Shown: one piece after another, positions 11,011-21,491 of the stretch
Layout of the letters: each line of letters opens with the position of its first letter
How positions within the stretch are numbered: the first letter of the stretch is position 1
Assembly (NCBI GenBank): GCA_026004615.1
Contig: BPJM01000001.1
Coordinates: 315,482 to 379,481, forward strand
Source: Planctomycetota bacterium
GTDB lineage: Bacteria > Planctomycetota > J058 > J103
Direction: 5' to 3'
DNA: 64,000 nucleotides
Program-made: the position numbers and the translations under genes
The notes under the pieces: model-generated
What the model was told of the DNA's origin: nothing
The model's database searches: none
What the model saw: only the letters and a program-made list of their open reading frames with translations

Positions 11011-12504
11011 TCAGCGCAACAGGAAACCCGTGCTCGCGGTACCGTCGAGGTAGCCGGGGGCGGCGGCGCGCGCCACCACCTGGTAGGCCCCCCTGCCGTC
11101 GCCGCGGCGCAGCCGGTGGGTGAACAGAGCGCTGCCGCCTGGGCCCGCGGTGGCGGCGTAGCGGTAGCTCCGCCCGCTGGGGGCGCTCACCTCCACCGTC
11201 AGCTGCGCGCCCCCGAGGGGCTGGCCCGCGCTGTCGGTGACGGTGACGGTGATGTGGGCGGTCTCGCCGCGCCGGTAGCTGGTGCGGTCGGTGCGCACGC
11301 TGAGCACCAGCGGCAGCGGGGCGGGCGGCGGCGCCGGGCCGCCGCCGAGCTGGACCTCCCAGACGACCGCGTGCGCCTGCCCGGCGGCGTCCTCGGCCCA
11401 GCCCGCCACCAGCCGGTGGGAGACAGCGCCGGTGGTGGGATCGATCCGCTCGCGGATCCCCAGCGCCCGGCTCTGCCCGTCCGTGCCGCCGAGTCCGGGC
11501 AGCCGCTGCAGCGCGTAGCCGGAGGGCTGCAGCGGATCGGGCTCCCACAGCACCGCGCGCAGGGGCCGGGGCTGCTGCGGCAGGGCCGAGACACCGGCGA
11601 TCCAGCCCGTCTCCTCGATCGCCGCCGCACCGCTGAAGCCGCCCCCGAGATCCGGCAGCACGCGCAGGCCCGCGCTCTGCTCCCAGTGGTATGCCTCGAA
11701 CTGCCACGGATAGACCGGCCGGTAGCGGTAGCCGACGATCTCGGCCGCGTCGTTCAGATCCAGCGCCACCGCAAGCAGGTCGCTCTGCGCCACGGGGGTG
11801 TGCCGCGGGGCGTTGCCCAGTTCGAGCAGAAACGCCTCGGACACCCAGGGCTCCTCGTACACCTCCCCGCACATCCGCGCCCCGCTCTGATCGATGCCGC
11901 TGAGCCGCGTGTGGTGGGTACCGCTCGGCAGCAACCCGTGCACGTCCTCGAGCTGCCAGCCGCCGGTGAGGGGATCGGGGCGCCAGCGCAGCGCGTGGGT
12001 GCGGCCGCTCTGCGGGTCCAGGCCCTGGCCCGCGATCCAGCCCGCCTCGTTGCAGTCGAGCGCCATCCCCGAGGCGAAGCCACCCAGGGGCAGCGCCACC
12101 ACCTGCCAGCCCCCGCCCGCAGCCCGCCGCCAGGCCACGGGTCGCACACCGCCCGTGCTCTGCCCGCTCCAGCCCACCACCAGGCCCGCATCGTTCGTGG
12201 CACTGGCGAGGCCGCGGTCGTCCCCGGCGAGCAGCGGCAGCGGCTCCGCCTGCCCGCCCGGCGCCCAGCGGAACGGAAGATACCTCCCCGTGGCGCGCTC
12301 CAGCGCGTGGCCGACCGCCGCCCCGCTGCGGTCGAGGTCGGCGGCCTGCGCCTGCTCGAGGCCCGCCGTGCCGAGGTCGCGCACCGTCACCTGCAGGGCG
12401 CCCGCCCCCAGTGCCGCCGGCGCCGCCGCCCACGCCGCAACCAGCACCGCCCCCAGCCGGCGCCCGGCCGCCCGCATGCCCTGTCGCGCTCCGCTCTCGC
12501 CCAT
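11011..12504 (-). CDS. Exported HAF-repeat protein with C-terminal Ig-like domain
   Basis: A 497-residue secreted protein. ATG 12504 follows GGAGG by seven bases on the minus strand. The signal peptide lies in residues 10-34 ([20 protein letters not shown]). Residues about 40-400 contain repeated HAF-type units with the pattern D-L-N/D...G-x-x-V-G-x-[66 protein letters not shown] and [10 protein letters not shown]. The end is an Ig-like domain ([20 protein letters not shown]). Such proteins are predicted extracellular beta-propellers of unknown function. It diverges from the His-rich lipoprotein gene. Confidence 0.7.
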   Translation of the reverse strand: MGESGARQGMRAAGRRLGAVLVAAWAAAPAALGAGALQVTVRDLGTAGLEQAQAADLDRSGAAVGHALERATGRYLPFRWAPGGQAEPLPLLAGDDRGLASATNDAGLVVGWSGQSTGGVRPVAWRRAAGGGWQVVALPLGGFASGMALDCNEAGWIAGQGLDPQSGRTHALRWRPDPLTGGWQLEDVHGLLPSGTHHTRLSGIDQSGARMCGEVYEEPWVSEAFLLELGNAPRHTPVAQSDLLAVALDLNDAAEIVGYRYRPVYPWQFEAYHWEQSAGLRVLPDLGGGFSGAAAIEETGWIAGVSALPQQPRPLRAVLWEPDPLQPSGYALQRLPGLGGTDGQSRALGIRERIDPTTGAVSHRLVAGWAEDAAGQAHAVVWEVQLGGGPAPPPAPLPLVLSVRTDRTSYRRGETAHITVTVTDSAGQPLGGAQLTVEVSAPSGRSYRYAATAGPGGSALFTHRLRRGDGRGAYQVVARAAAPGYLDGTASTGFLLR

Positions 12505-12848
12505 CGATCACCTCCCCGAGCGTCGCTTCCTGGCCCCCCGCCCGGCCGCAGACGCCGCCCGTCGCCCCGCCGGTCCGGGCACTGCCCCCGATCGTAGCGG
12601 GCCGCAGGGGCGGGACGAGCGATTCCCGCTGAAACCTCAACTCCAGGTCCAGGCGTCTTTTCGAGCGCGTGCCGGCCGGTCCCGCACGCGCCGGGCCCAC
12701 CCCGCGTTGAATGCGCGGCCGCCCCGGGCGTCCCACCCTGTGTCCAAGGCAGGGCGCGGGGCGCAGCCGCCCCGCGGCGGCGCCGGCAGGCGCCCCGCAG
12801 CCTGGCTGCTAGCGCGCACCCGCGCCCGGGCGCTGGAGGGCCCGCGTC
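12505..12848. other. Divergent intergenic region
   Basis: About 340 bases between the minus-strand HAF gene and the plus-strand His-rich lipoprotein gene, so promoters for both should lie here. I see GGAGG for the HAF gene just outside its start and GGAGGG about 10 bases before ATG 12849. There is a relatively AT-richer patch near 12640-12662, but I cannot assign -35/-10 boxes with confidence. Open frames here lack any recognisable domain. Confidence 0.45.
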
Positions 12849-13154
12849 ATGCGAGACAGGTCCACGATCCTCTCCGCCGCCGTGGCGCTCGTCGCGGCAG
12901 CACTGCTCTCGGGTTGTACCGCGATCGGGGCGGGTACCGGGGCGCTGCTCGGCGCCGGGCTGGACCACCACAACCCGGCGCGGGGCGCCTTGCTAGGCGC
13001 CGCGGCGGGTGCGCTCGCGGGCGCTGCGGTGGATGCCGAGATCGCCCACGCCGCAGCGCATCATCACCACCAGCACGAACCCGTGGTGGTCGTGCGGCGG
13101 CGGGTGGTCTACCGGCACTGCCACCACGCGCACTGCGGAGGCTGGTGCCGCTAG
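12849..13154 (+). CDS. His-rich glycine-zipper lipoprotein
   Basis: A 101-residue predicted lipoprotein. ATG 12849 follows GGAGGG. The signal peptide ends in the lipobox LLSGC at residues 19-23. A glycine-zipper-like helix follows (AIGAGTGALLGAG, then ARGALLGAAAGALAGAAVD), as in small outer-membrane-associated lipoproteins. The C-terminal third is rich in His and Cys: AAHHHHQHEPVVVV and YRHCHHAHCGGWC, which could bind metal. The last four bases overlap the stop of the convergent protease gene: a CTAG at 13151-13154 supplies TAG on both strands. Function unknown. Confidence 0.65.
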   Translation: MRDRSTILSAAVALVAAALLSGCTAIGAGTGALLGAGLDHHNPARGALLGAAAGALAGAAVDAEIAHAAAHHHHQHEPVVVVRRRVVYRHCHHAHCGGWCR

Positions 13155-14821
13155 CGCTGGACGCCCGCCCGCGCCCACCATGCGGCGGGCACCAGCGACA
13201 GCGGCCGCACGTAGCCGATCTGGCCGTTGCCGCCTTCCTCCGAGATGGTCTCGGTGGCGATGCCGACCAGCTCGAACCGCTCGTTGACGACCGCACCGCC
13301 GGAGTTGCCGGCGTTGATCTCCGCATCCGTCTTGAGGTGGACCTCGGCGCCGCGCCGCTCGAAGCCGCTCAGGATGCCGCGCGTCACCGTGACGGAGACC
13401 CGCGTGCCGAGCCCCCCGATGTCCGGGTAGCCGATGCACATGAGCGGATCGCCGACCCCCAGGGCGCCCGGATCGCCGAGCGCGGTGCACGGGAAGCGGT
13501 AGCCCTCGGGCAGCGGCTGGCCGAACAGCCCGCCGCTCACGCGCAGCAGCGCCAGATCGAGCTCGCGGTCGTGCGCCACGACCTCGGCGCGGAACATGGC
13601 GCGCGGCAGCTCGTGCGGATCGAGCGTGACCGAGACCAGCAGCGAGCGCGCCGCCTCGGCCCCGCCCGCCACCGCCGCCTCGACCACGTGGTGGTTGGTC
13701 AGGATGTAGCCCTGCTCGCTGATCAGCACGCCCGAGCCCCCGCCGTCCTCGTGCAGCAGCTCCACGGTCGCGCGCAGCGCCCGCTCGAGCGGGCTGTTGG
13801 GACGCGGCAGCGGCGGCAGCGCGAGCAGCGCCGCCGGCGGCTGCTCGCCGAACGAGGCCACGATCACGAAGCGGCTCGGCCATTCCAGCCAGGCGTAATC
13901 GACGACGTCCACGTACCAGCGGCCGGGCGGTAGCGCGGCGGCCCCGCGTTCCGGCCGGATCAGCAACGTCTCGACTCCGGCGGGAGAGGCGGCGCGGTAG
14001 TCGGCATCCGCGTCGCACACCATGGGCGCGCCGCGGCGAACCCGCAGATCGAGATCGGCGGCGTTCGAGATCAGATCGAGGCGCAGCACCGGCGTTCGCG
14101 CCGGGACCTCGACGGTGTAGGTGCGCCAGGAGCCCTGCCTGGGCTCGATCGTGCCCTCGAGCGGCATCCCCGGGCTGAGCGTGCCGTCGACGCGGCGGCG
14201 GAACAGCTCCAGCCGCAGCACGAACGGCACCTTGGTGACGGGTTCGCCTCGTGCGCGCACCGGCGCCTTGTCGCGCTGGTAGGCGACGTCGACGTAGTAG
14301 CGCTGGCTTCTGAGCGGCGGCTCGCCGTCGCGCACGAGCAGCACCACCTCGTGGCCGCCGGCCTCCTGCGAGGAGGCGATGGCGTCCTCTTCGTACGACT
14401 CCATGTCGCGCTCGCCGACATGGAGGTCGAGGTCGGCCGGCGCCTCCAGCACCAGGCGCGCCCCCATGACGTCGTCCTGCACGTCGAAGACAAAGGTCCG
14501 ATACTGCGGCTCGCCGGGCGCCGCGGGCGTGAAAACCCAGCCCGCGACCGGTTCGCCCGGCCGCAGCACCGGGTAGTCCTCCGCCCGCGCTGCCGCCACC
14601 AGCACCAGCGTCCCCGCCAGCGCGAGCACCCCTCGTGCCCAGCGCCGGCTCCGTACGCGCACCGGCCCCGCGGCCTGGCACCCCACCCGGACAGGCAGCC
14701 GGCCCGCTGTGGCCGCGCGGCCCCCGGCACCGGCCGGGCCACACCCCTCCGCGCCGCTGCGGCCGCCGGTGCCCGCCACCTGTGCCCCTCTCGCGATGCC
14801 CCCCGCCGGCCCCCTGCCCAT
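13151..14821 (-). CDS. Secreted trypsin-like serine protease with N-terminal pre-peptidase-type domains
   Basis: A 556-residue S1C-type serine protease. Catalytic residues are visible as YILTNHHVVEAA (His), HDRELDLALLRV (Asp) and INAGNSGGAVVNE (Ser). Before the protease domain are two beta-rich segments with ADLDLHVGERD and AADLDLRVRRGAPM, which look like bacterial pre-peptidase C-terminal (PPC) domains placed N-terminally. ATG 14821 lies immediately after the uvrB stop, suggesting coupling. The signal peptide (ARGVLALAGTLVLVAAARA) only begins about 58 residues in, so the in-frame GTG at 14662 is an alternative start. No PDZ domain is visible. Likely an envelope or extracellular protease. Confidence 0.82.
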   Translation of the reverse strand: MGRGPAGGIARGAQVAGTGGRSGAEGCGPAGAGGRAATAGRLPVRVGCQAAGPVRVRSRRWARGVLALAGTLVLVAAARAEDYPVLRPGEPVAGWVFTPAAPGEPQYRTFVFDVQDDVMGARLVLEAPADLDLHVGERDMESYEEDAIASSQEAGGHEVVLLVRDGEPPLRSQRYYVDVAYQRDKAPVRARGEPVTKVPFVLRLELFRRRVDGTLSPGMPLEGTIEPRQGSWRTYTVEVPARTPVLRLDLISNAADLDLRVRRGAPMVCDADADYRAASPAGVETLLIRPERGAAALPPGRWYVDVVDYAWLEWPSRFVIVASFGEQPPAALLALPPLPRPNSPLERALRATVELLHEDGGGSGVLISEQGYILTNHHVVEAAVAGGAEAARSLLVSVTLDPHELPRAMFRAEVVAHDRELDLALLRVSGGLFGQPLPEGYRFPCTALGDPGALGVGDPLMCIGYPDIGGLGTRVSVTVTRGILSGFERRGAEVHLKTDAEINAGNSGGAVVNERFELVGIATETISEEGGNGQIGYVRPLSLVPAAWWARAGVQR

Positions 14822-16893
<2,072 letters not shown>

Positions 16894-17040
16894 CCCCGGC
16901 GCGATTGCCGCGTGCCCGCGGCGGATCCCGGCCCCGTCCGCTGCGCGCGGAATCCGGCATTTTATCCCTGGCGAGCCGTCCCTGCCAGCCGAGCCCGCCG
17001 CACGGCTTCTCCGCGGGCGCAGGCCGCGGCCGGCAGGCGC

Positions 17041-18268
17041 TCAGCTGCACGGTCGCTTGAGCAACTCCTCGATCACCACGGTCGCATAAGAGCCGGGCGG
17101 CAGTGTGAACGCGAGCACCAGGTCATCGCCCTGCCGCTGCAACAGGGGCTGTCCGAGCGGCACCCGGTAGGGCCGGCGCGCGCCTCGAGGAGCCCTGCAC
17201 AGTGCCGGCTCCCCGCCGGCGCCCGGGCGCAAGCCTCCCAACCCGGCCGCCGCGAATGCGGCCGCCTCTTCGTCCGCGACCGCGCCCCGCGCGGCGAGCA
17301 GCCTGGGTGCCGAACAGCGGCCCCGCCGGCGAGATCTCCCAGCGGTCCGCGCGCGGCTGCTCGGCTGCGGGATCTTCGACCACGAAGCAGCCGCCGCTGG
17401 CGTGCAGCCACGCCACGTCGCCGTGCCGCAGCCGCCCCAGCGTGCCCGCCTGCCAGCCGCGCTGCCAGCAGGCGGTTGAACACGTATGCCTGCGCCGCCG
17501 AGACGTACAGCTGCGCGAGCGCACGCGGCAGCGCGCGCACCGCCGCGCGCGCGTCCCCACCGCGTACCAGCGCCGCCAGCGCCGCCCGCTCGGCCACCGC
17601 CGAGGGCGGCAGCGCCGCCAGCGCCGCCTGCAGAGCCCCCCGCCTCGTAGTGCGCGCGCGCCCGCCGCAGGCGCGCGCCCTGCGCGCGCTCGGGCCCCGC
17701 CGAGCAGCAGCCGCACGAACTGCTCCGCCTCGCCCCGCAGCAACCGCAGGCCGAGCTGGTGCGTGAGCGCGGCCTCGCCGCTGCCGCCGAACCGCTGCGC
17801 GCCGAAGCGATTCGGCACCCCGGCCGCCTCCAGCCGCGCGAGCACCTGCTCGGCCACCCCGATGTCGCCGGCCGGCACCCCGCGCAGCCGCACCCGGAAG
17901 CGGTTGGCGCGCAGATGCCCGCGCCGCAGCTTGTTCCGGTGCGGCGCGCAGGAGAGCACCCGCACCCCCGGCAGCTCGAGCCCGCGCGCGGCCTCGGGCC
18001 GGACCCCCGCGACGGTGAGCGCCTGGCGCGCCACCGCGCGGGCATCCTTGAGCCCCGCCCAGCCGAAGGCACGCGCCGGCCTGCCGAGCCGGCGCCCGAG
18101 GCGCCGCACCGCTTCGTGGGTGGAGATGCCGCGCTTCTCGATCCAGAGGTACAGGTGCTCGCCCGTGCCCGACGCTCCGTAGGCCGGCACCTCCTCGACC
18201 TCGAAGTCCTCGGCGCACTCGCGAAACCCGCCGCGCACCGGCGGCAGCTCGGCGGTCAGATAGCGCAT
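17041..18268 (-). CDS. truD: tRNA pseudouridine(13) synthase TruD (frameshifted)
   Basis: TruD converts U13 of tRNA to pseudouridine. From ATG 18268 the N-terminal half is continuous: MRYLTAELPPVRGGFRE, the catalytic-domain segment FGWAGLKDARAVARQALTV with the conserved K-D pair, HRNKLRRGHLRANRFRVRLR, and VPNRFGAQRFGG. Beyond about 17690 the frame changes at least four times, mostly +1. Recognisable pieces are ALAQLYVSAAQAYVFNRLLA, RLRHGDVAWLHASGGCFVV, WEISPAGPLFGTQ and LPPGSYATVVIEELLK, which ends at the TGA at 17041. The TruD insertion domain is therefore scrambled in this assembly. The span equals about 409 codons, near the family size. Confidence 0.9.
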
Positions 18269-18385
18269 GAAACGAGGTCCACCCGCGCTCGCGCTCGCCC
18301 GCGCTGTCGACCGGTGCAGCCGGCGAACCAGAGCGGGCAACGAGCCGGCTCCGCCCCCCCCGCCCGCTACCGGCCCCCAAGACGC

Positions 18386-18420
18386 CGACTGCCCGCCGGG
18401 CGGAACCCGGCGGGCAGTCG
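18386..18420 (-). terminator. 15-bp GC-rich hairpin downstream of the HU gene
   Basis: A perfect inverted repeat with arms at 18386-18400 (CGACTGCCCGCCGGG) and 18406-18420 and a five-base loop CGGAA. It lies 83 bases past the HU stop and 117 bases before truD, all on the minus strand. No strong U-run follows on either strand (minus strand: GCGTCTTGG), so it may act as an attenuated or factor-assisted terminator or as an mRNA 3'-end stabiliser for the HU transcript. Confidence 0.6.
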
Positions 18421-18503
18421 TCCACGGGCGCTGGGCGCGGCGCGCCGCCGCACCCCGGACGCCCGGCGTCCGGCCGAGCGCTCGCGGCCGAGCCGCGCGC
18501 GGG

Positions 18504-18770
18504 CTAGATGGAGTCCTTGAGCGCCTTGCCCGGCTTGAAGCCGACCGTCTTCGAGGGCTTGATCTTGATCTGCTCGCCCGTCTGCGGGTTGCGCCCGGTG
18601 CGTCCCTTGCGCTTGCGCACCTCGAAGGTGCCGAAGCCGACGATCTGCACCTTCTGGTCCTTCTTCAACCCGGCCTTGATCCCCTCCAGCACCGCCCCGA
18701 CCGCGCGCTCCGCCTCGGCCTTGCTGCCGAACTGGCTCTGCACCGCGCCGACCAGCTCCGCCTTGTTCAT
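18504..18770 (-). CDS. HU-family DNA-binding protein
   Basis: An 88-residue nucleoid protein of the HU/IHF family, which bends DNA as a dimer. MNKAELVGAVQ begins the helical base; VQIVGFGTFEVRKRKGRTGR and NPQTGEQIKIKPSKTVGFKP form the beta arms with the conserved GRNPQTG turn; KALKDSI ends the protein. ATG 18770 is preceded by GGGAG at a good distance on the minus strand. The C-terminus KTVGFKPGKALKDSI and VLEGIKAGLKKDQKVQ look like planctomycete HU proteins. It is a stand-alone gene with a strong hairpin downstream. Confidence 0.93.
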   Translation of the reverse strand: MNKAELVGAVQSQFGSKAEAERAVGAVLEGIKAGLKKDQKVQIVGFGTFEVRKRKGRTGRNPQTGEQIKIKPSKTVGFKPGKALKDSI

Positions 18771-19166
18771 GTGCTGTCGCTCCCTCGCTCCCCCTCGCGT
18801 CGCCGGACCAGCCCGCAGCGCCTCCCGCGCGCCGCTCCCAGGCCCGTCCGGGTCCTGTTCCGCGTGGGCGAGCGTATCGTGATGGGCGCCCGCCCTGCTG
18901 TCAAGCGGCTGGCGCGCGCCGTGCCGCCGTTCGGCGTCCCCGCCGGCGCGGCGAGCCGGCGCTGCCGCCCGCCCGCACCCATCCCCCGCGCACAGACACA
19001 ACCCATGCACCTGTCAGTGGTTGGATCAGAGGCCGACCATTTGCTCCGGTGGCGCCCGAGCAGAGCTGGTCGTATCTGTGTACGCTGGGTCGACAGGGGG
19101 GCGGCGGCAGCGGGCCGGGCAAGGGCGACGGGATGCCCGGAGCCCCGGCTCGCCCGGAGGGGGCCG
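18771..19166. other. Divergent promoter-bearing intergenic region
   Basis: About 395 bases between the minus-strand HU gene and the plus-strand zinc-ribbon operon; both must be transcribed from here. The stretch 19010-19095 is less GC-rich than its surroundings (for example TTGGATCAGAGG and TCGTATCTGTGTACG) and is the likeliest promoter area, but I cannot place -35/-10 boxes with confidence. The open frames across it have no domain. Confidence 0.5.
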
Positions 19167-19616
19167 ATGGCCATGCAGGTGTTCTGTCCGCGTTGCGAGC
19201 GCTCCTACCACCCGCGGCGGGCAGCCGGCCGGCGAACCGATCCTGTGCAGCTGCGGTGCGCGATTCTACCTGCCAGCCCGCCAGGCGGCGGCGACGCCGC
19301 GCCCGCCGCCGCCCGCGCCCCGGAGCCCGTGCTGCGAGCCCCTCAGCGGGCCAGCAGCGCCCCGATCCGGAGCAAGCGGCCGCGCTGCGCGCTTGCTCGC
19401 GGGCGCACCTGCTCGGGGCGGCGCGCCGACGAGCTATGCCGCATGATCCTCAACCCGCACGCCAGCGAGGTCGATATCGCGATGGAGCGCCACCGGTTGC
19501 GCGCGCTCGCCGAGCGGCTGTTCCCCGACCAGATGGAACTCTACGAGATGATCTTCGAGAGCCGCTTCGAGCGATTGACGCAGCAGTTCCGGAGCCCGGA
19601 ACGCCGTGCCGGCTGA
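19167..19616 (+). CDS. Zinc-ribbon protein of unknown function (frameshifted)
   Basis: A protein of about 149 residues. ATG 19167 follows GGAGGGGG at 19156-19163. It begins MAMQVFCPRCERSYH; the matching half of the zinc ribbon (PILCSCGARFYLPARQ) is in the +1 frame, then a Pro-rich linker. The original frame resumes for the C-terminal helical domain (MILNPHASEVDIAMERHRLR, RLFPDQMELYEMIFESRFER). Two frame changes, near 19210 and in the interval 19270-19430, are therefore likely sequence errors. The last 11 bases overlap the start of the caspase-like lipoprotein gene. Not recognised beyond the zinc ribbon. Confidence 0.65.
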   Translation: MAMQVFCPRCERSYHPRRAAGRRTDPVQLRCAILPASPPGGGDAAPAAARAPEPVLRAPQRASSAPIRSKRPRCALARGRTCSGRRADELCRMILNPHASEVDIAMERHRLRALAERLFPDQMELYEMIFESRFERLTQQFRSPERRAG

Positions 19617-21491
19617 GCGCGCGCGCGGCACCGCCGGCCTAGACAGGCCCGCCGCCTGCAGGTCCTGGTTGCCCGCGTTCGCGCTCGCGCTCGCCGCCGG
19701 TGCCGGGTGTGCTTTCCATCCCGTGCAACGCTTCGCGGATCTGGAGGCGGTGCGGGCCCGCGCCGCCGATCCGCCACCGCCGCTGCCGCTGCGGGTCGCG
19801 CTGGCGCCGGTCACCCTGGCGGCCCCCGCAGTGGCCGGCACCCCGGCGGAGCGGGGCAACGGCCGGCCCCGGCCCCGAACGGACGGCCCCCGAGTCGCTC
19901 CCGGCGGCCGAGGGCGCCACGCCCGCCACCGCCACCGCCGAGCGCGCGCCCGAGGACGCCATCCCTGGCGAGCCGCCACCCGCAGGCACTGTTCCCACCG
20001 ATACCGGCGCCGCAGCGGGCCTGCAGGCGCCAGGCGCCGGCGCCGCGCCTGCGCCCCGCTGGGGCGCACCCGCCCGTCGAGCCGCCCGCGCTCACCGCAG
20101 CGCTGCAGGCGATGCTGGAAGGCCAGCGGGTCTTCGCCGCCACCGTTGCGGTGGGTGCGGATCGGCCTCTGCTCCAGGCGGCCGCGCAGAATGCAGACGT
20201 GCTGCTGCGCCTGCGGCTGCAGCGCGCCGAGGTGCGCTTCGCCGGGCTCAACCAGCCGCTGTACGCGCTGAACTGGGGCGTCTGGTTCATGTTCTGGATC
20301 CCGAGCTGGTGGGTCGCCGACGAGCGCTACGCACTCGCGATGGAGGGAGAGCTGGAACTGCTCGGGGTGCGCAGCGAGCGGGTGCTGTGGCGCCAGCGGC
20401 TGGCCGTCGAGGTGGAGCGCAGTCTGGACGATTTCGACCGCGGGCTGGTCTTCCCGGGACTGCCGTACCTGCCGGGCTGGCTCGACGAGGACAACCTGCG
20501 GCTGGCCGGCCAGGTGCTCGCGCCCTACGCGACCAACCAGCTGCTGCTCGAGGTGCTGCGGGCGCTGGACGGACCGGTGCGCGCGCAGTGCGAGCGCGGC
20601 GAGCTGGTGCAGCGCGACGCCTCGCTGCTGGCGCTGCTGGTCGGGGTCTCGCGGCACCGCAGCTACCGGCTGCACAACCTCCGCTTCGCGGCCGCCGACG
20701 CGCGTGCACTCCGCATGGCCCTGCTCGACCCCGCGCGGACCTCGCCGATCCCGGCGAAGAACGTCACGCTGCTCACCGACGAGGAGGCGACCGCAGAGGG
20801 AGTGCGCGCCGCGCTGGCGCAGCTGCTCGCGCGCACGCGCCCGGTCGACCGGGTGCTGATCTACTTCGCCGGATATGCGACGCCCTCGCTCGCGCGCCCG
20901 GGGGATGCGCTGCTGGTTCCACACGACTACGAGCCCGGCGCCGAGGAACAGGGCCTGTCGCTTCGCGACTTGGTGGAACAGCTCGCCGCCGCCGAGCACG
21001 CCGGGGCACTGCTGGTGCTGGATGCGGGTCTGCAGGGCGGCGCCGAGGGGCGGGCCCTGGCGCCGGCGCCCCCCGGTGACAGCGCACTGGGCGCGCCGCT
21101 GGCCAACTCGCTGGTGCAGGCGGCCGGCGAGGCGCTCACGCGCGCGGGCGGGCGCGTGGCGCTCGCGACGGCGAGCGGTCCGGGCGGCGGGGCATACGAG
21201 AGCGCCGAGCTGCGGCACGGCCTGTTCACCTTCCACCTGGTGCGCGGGCTGCGCGGCGAGGACGCCCCCGGCCAGGCCCCGCGGGCCTGGCCCGAAGCCC
21301 TCGCCTTCGCGCTCGCCGAGACCGCCAAGCACGCCGCCCTGGAAGCCGTGCCGCAGCGCCCCGAGCTGGCCGGTGACCTCGAGGCCTTCGCCACCGGGGG
21401 GCGGCCAGCCGCCGGGGCCGGCGAGGCCGCCGCGCCGCCGGCCCCGGCGCCGCCGGCGGCGGGGAGCGGGCAGGCAGCCGAGGAGCCATGA
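19606..21491 (+). CDS. Lipoprotein with caspase-like domain lacking the catalytic dyad (frameshifted N-half)
   Basis: About 628 residues. GTG 19606 overlaps the previous stop by 11 bases. The signal peptide ends in the lipobox AAGAGC. Residues up to about 150 pass through two +1 frame changes, near 19860 and 20060, in a Pro/Ala-rich linker. From 20080 the frame is continuous: a middle region with NWGVWFMFWIPSWWV and LPYLPGWLDEDN, then a C14-type caspase fold (LLALLVGVSRHRSY, LRFAAADARALRMALLDP, NVTLLTDEEATAEGVRAAL, VLIYFAGYATPS, LLVLDAGLQGG). The usual catalytic His (AGH) is Tyr, codon 20874-20876, and the usual Cys (DAC) is Gly, codon 21027-21029. The fold is recognisable but protease activity is not expected. 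ATGA overlap with the NHL gene suggests coupling. Confidence 0.75.
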
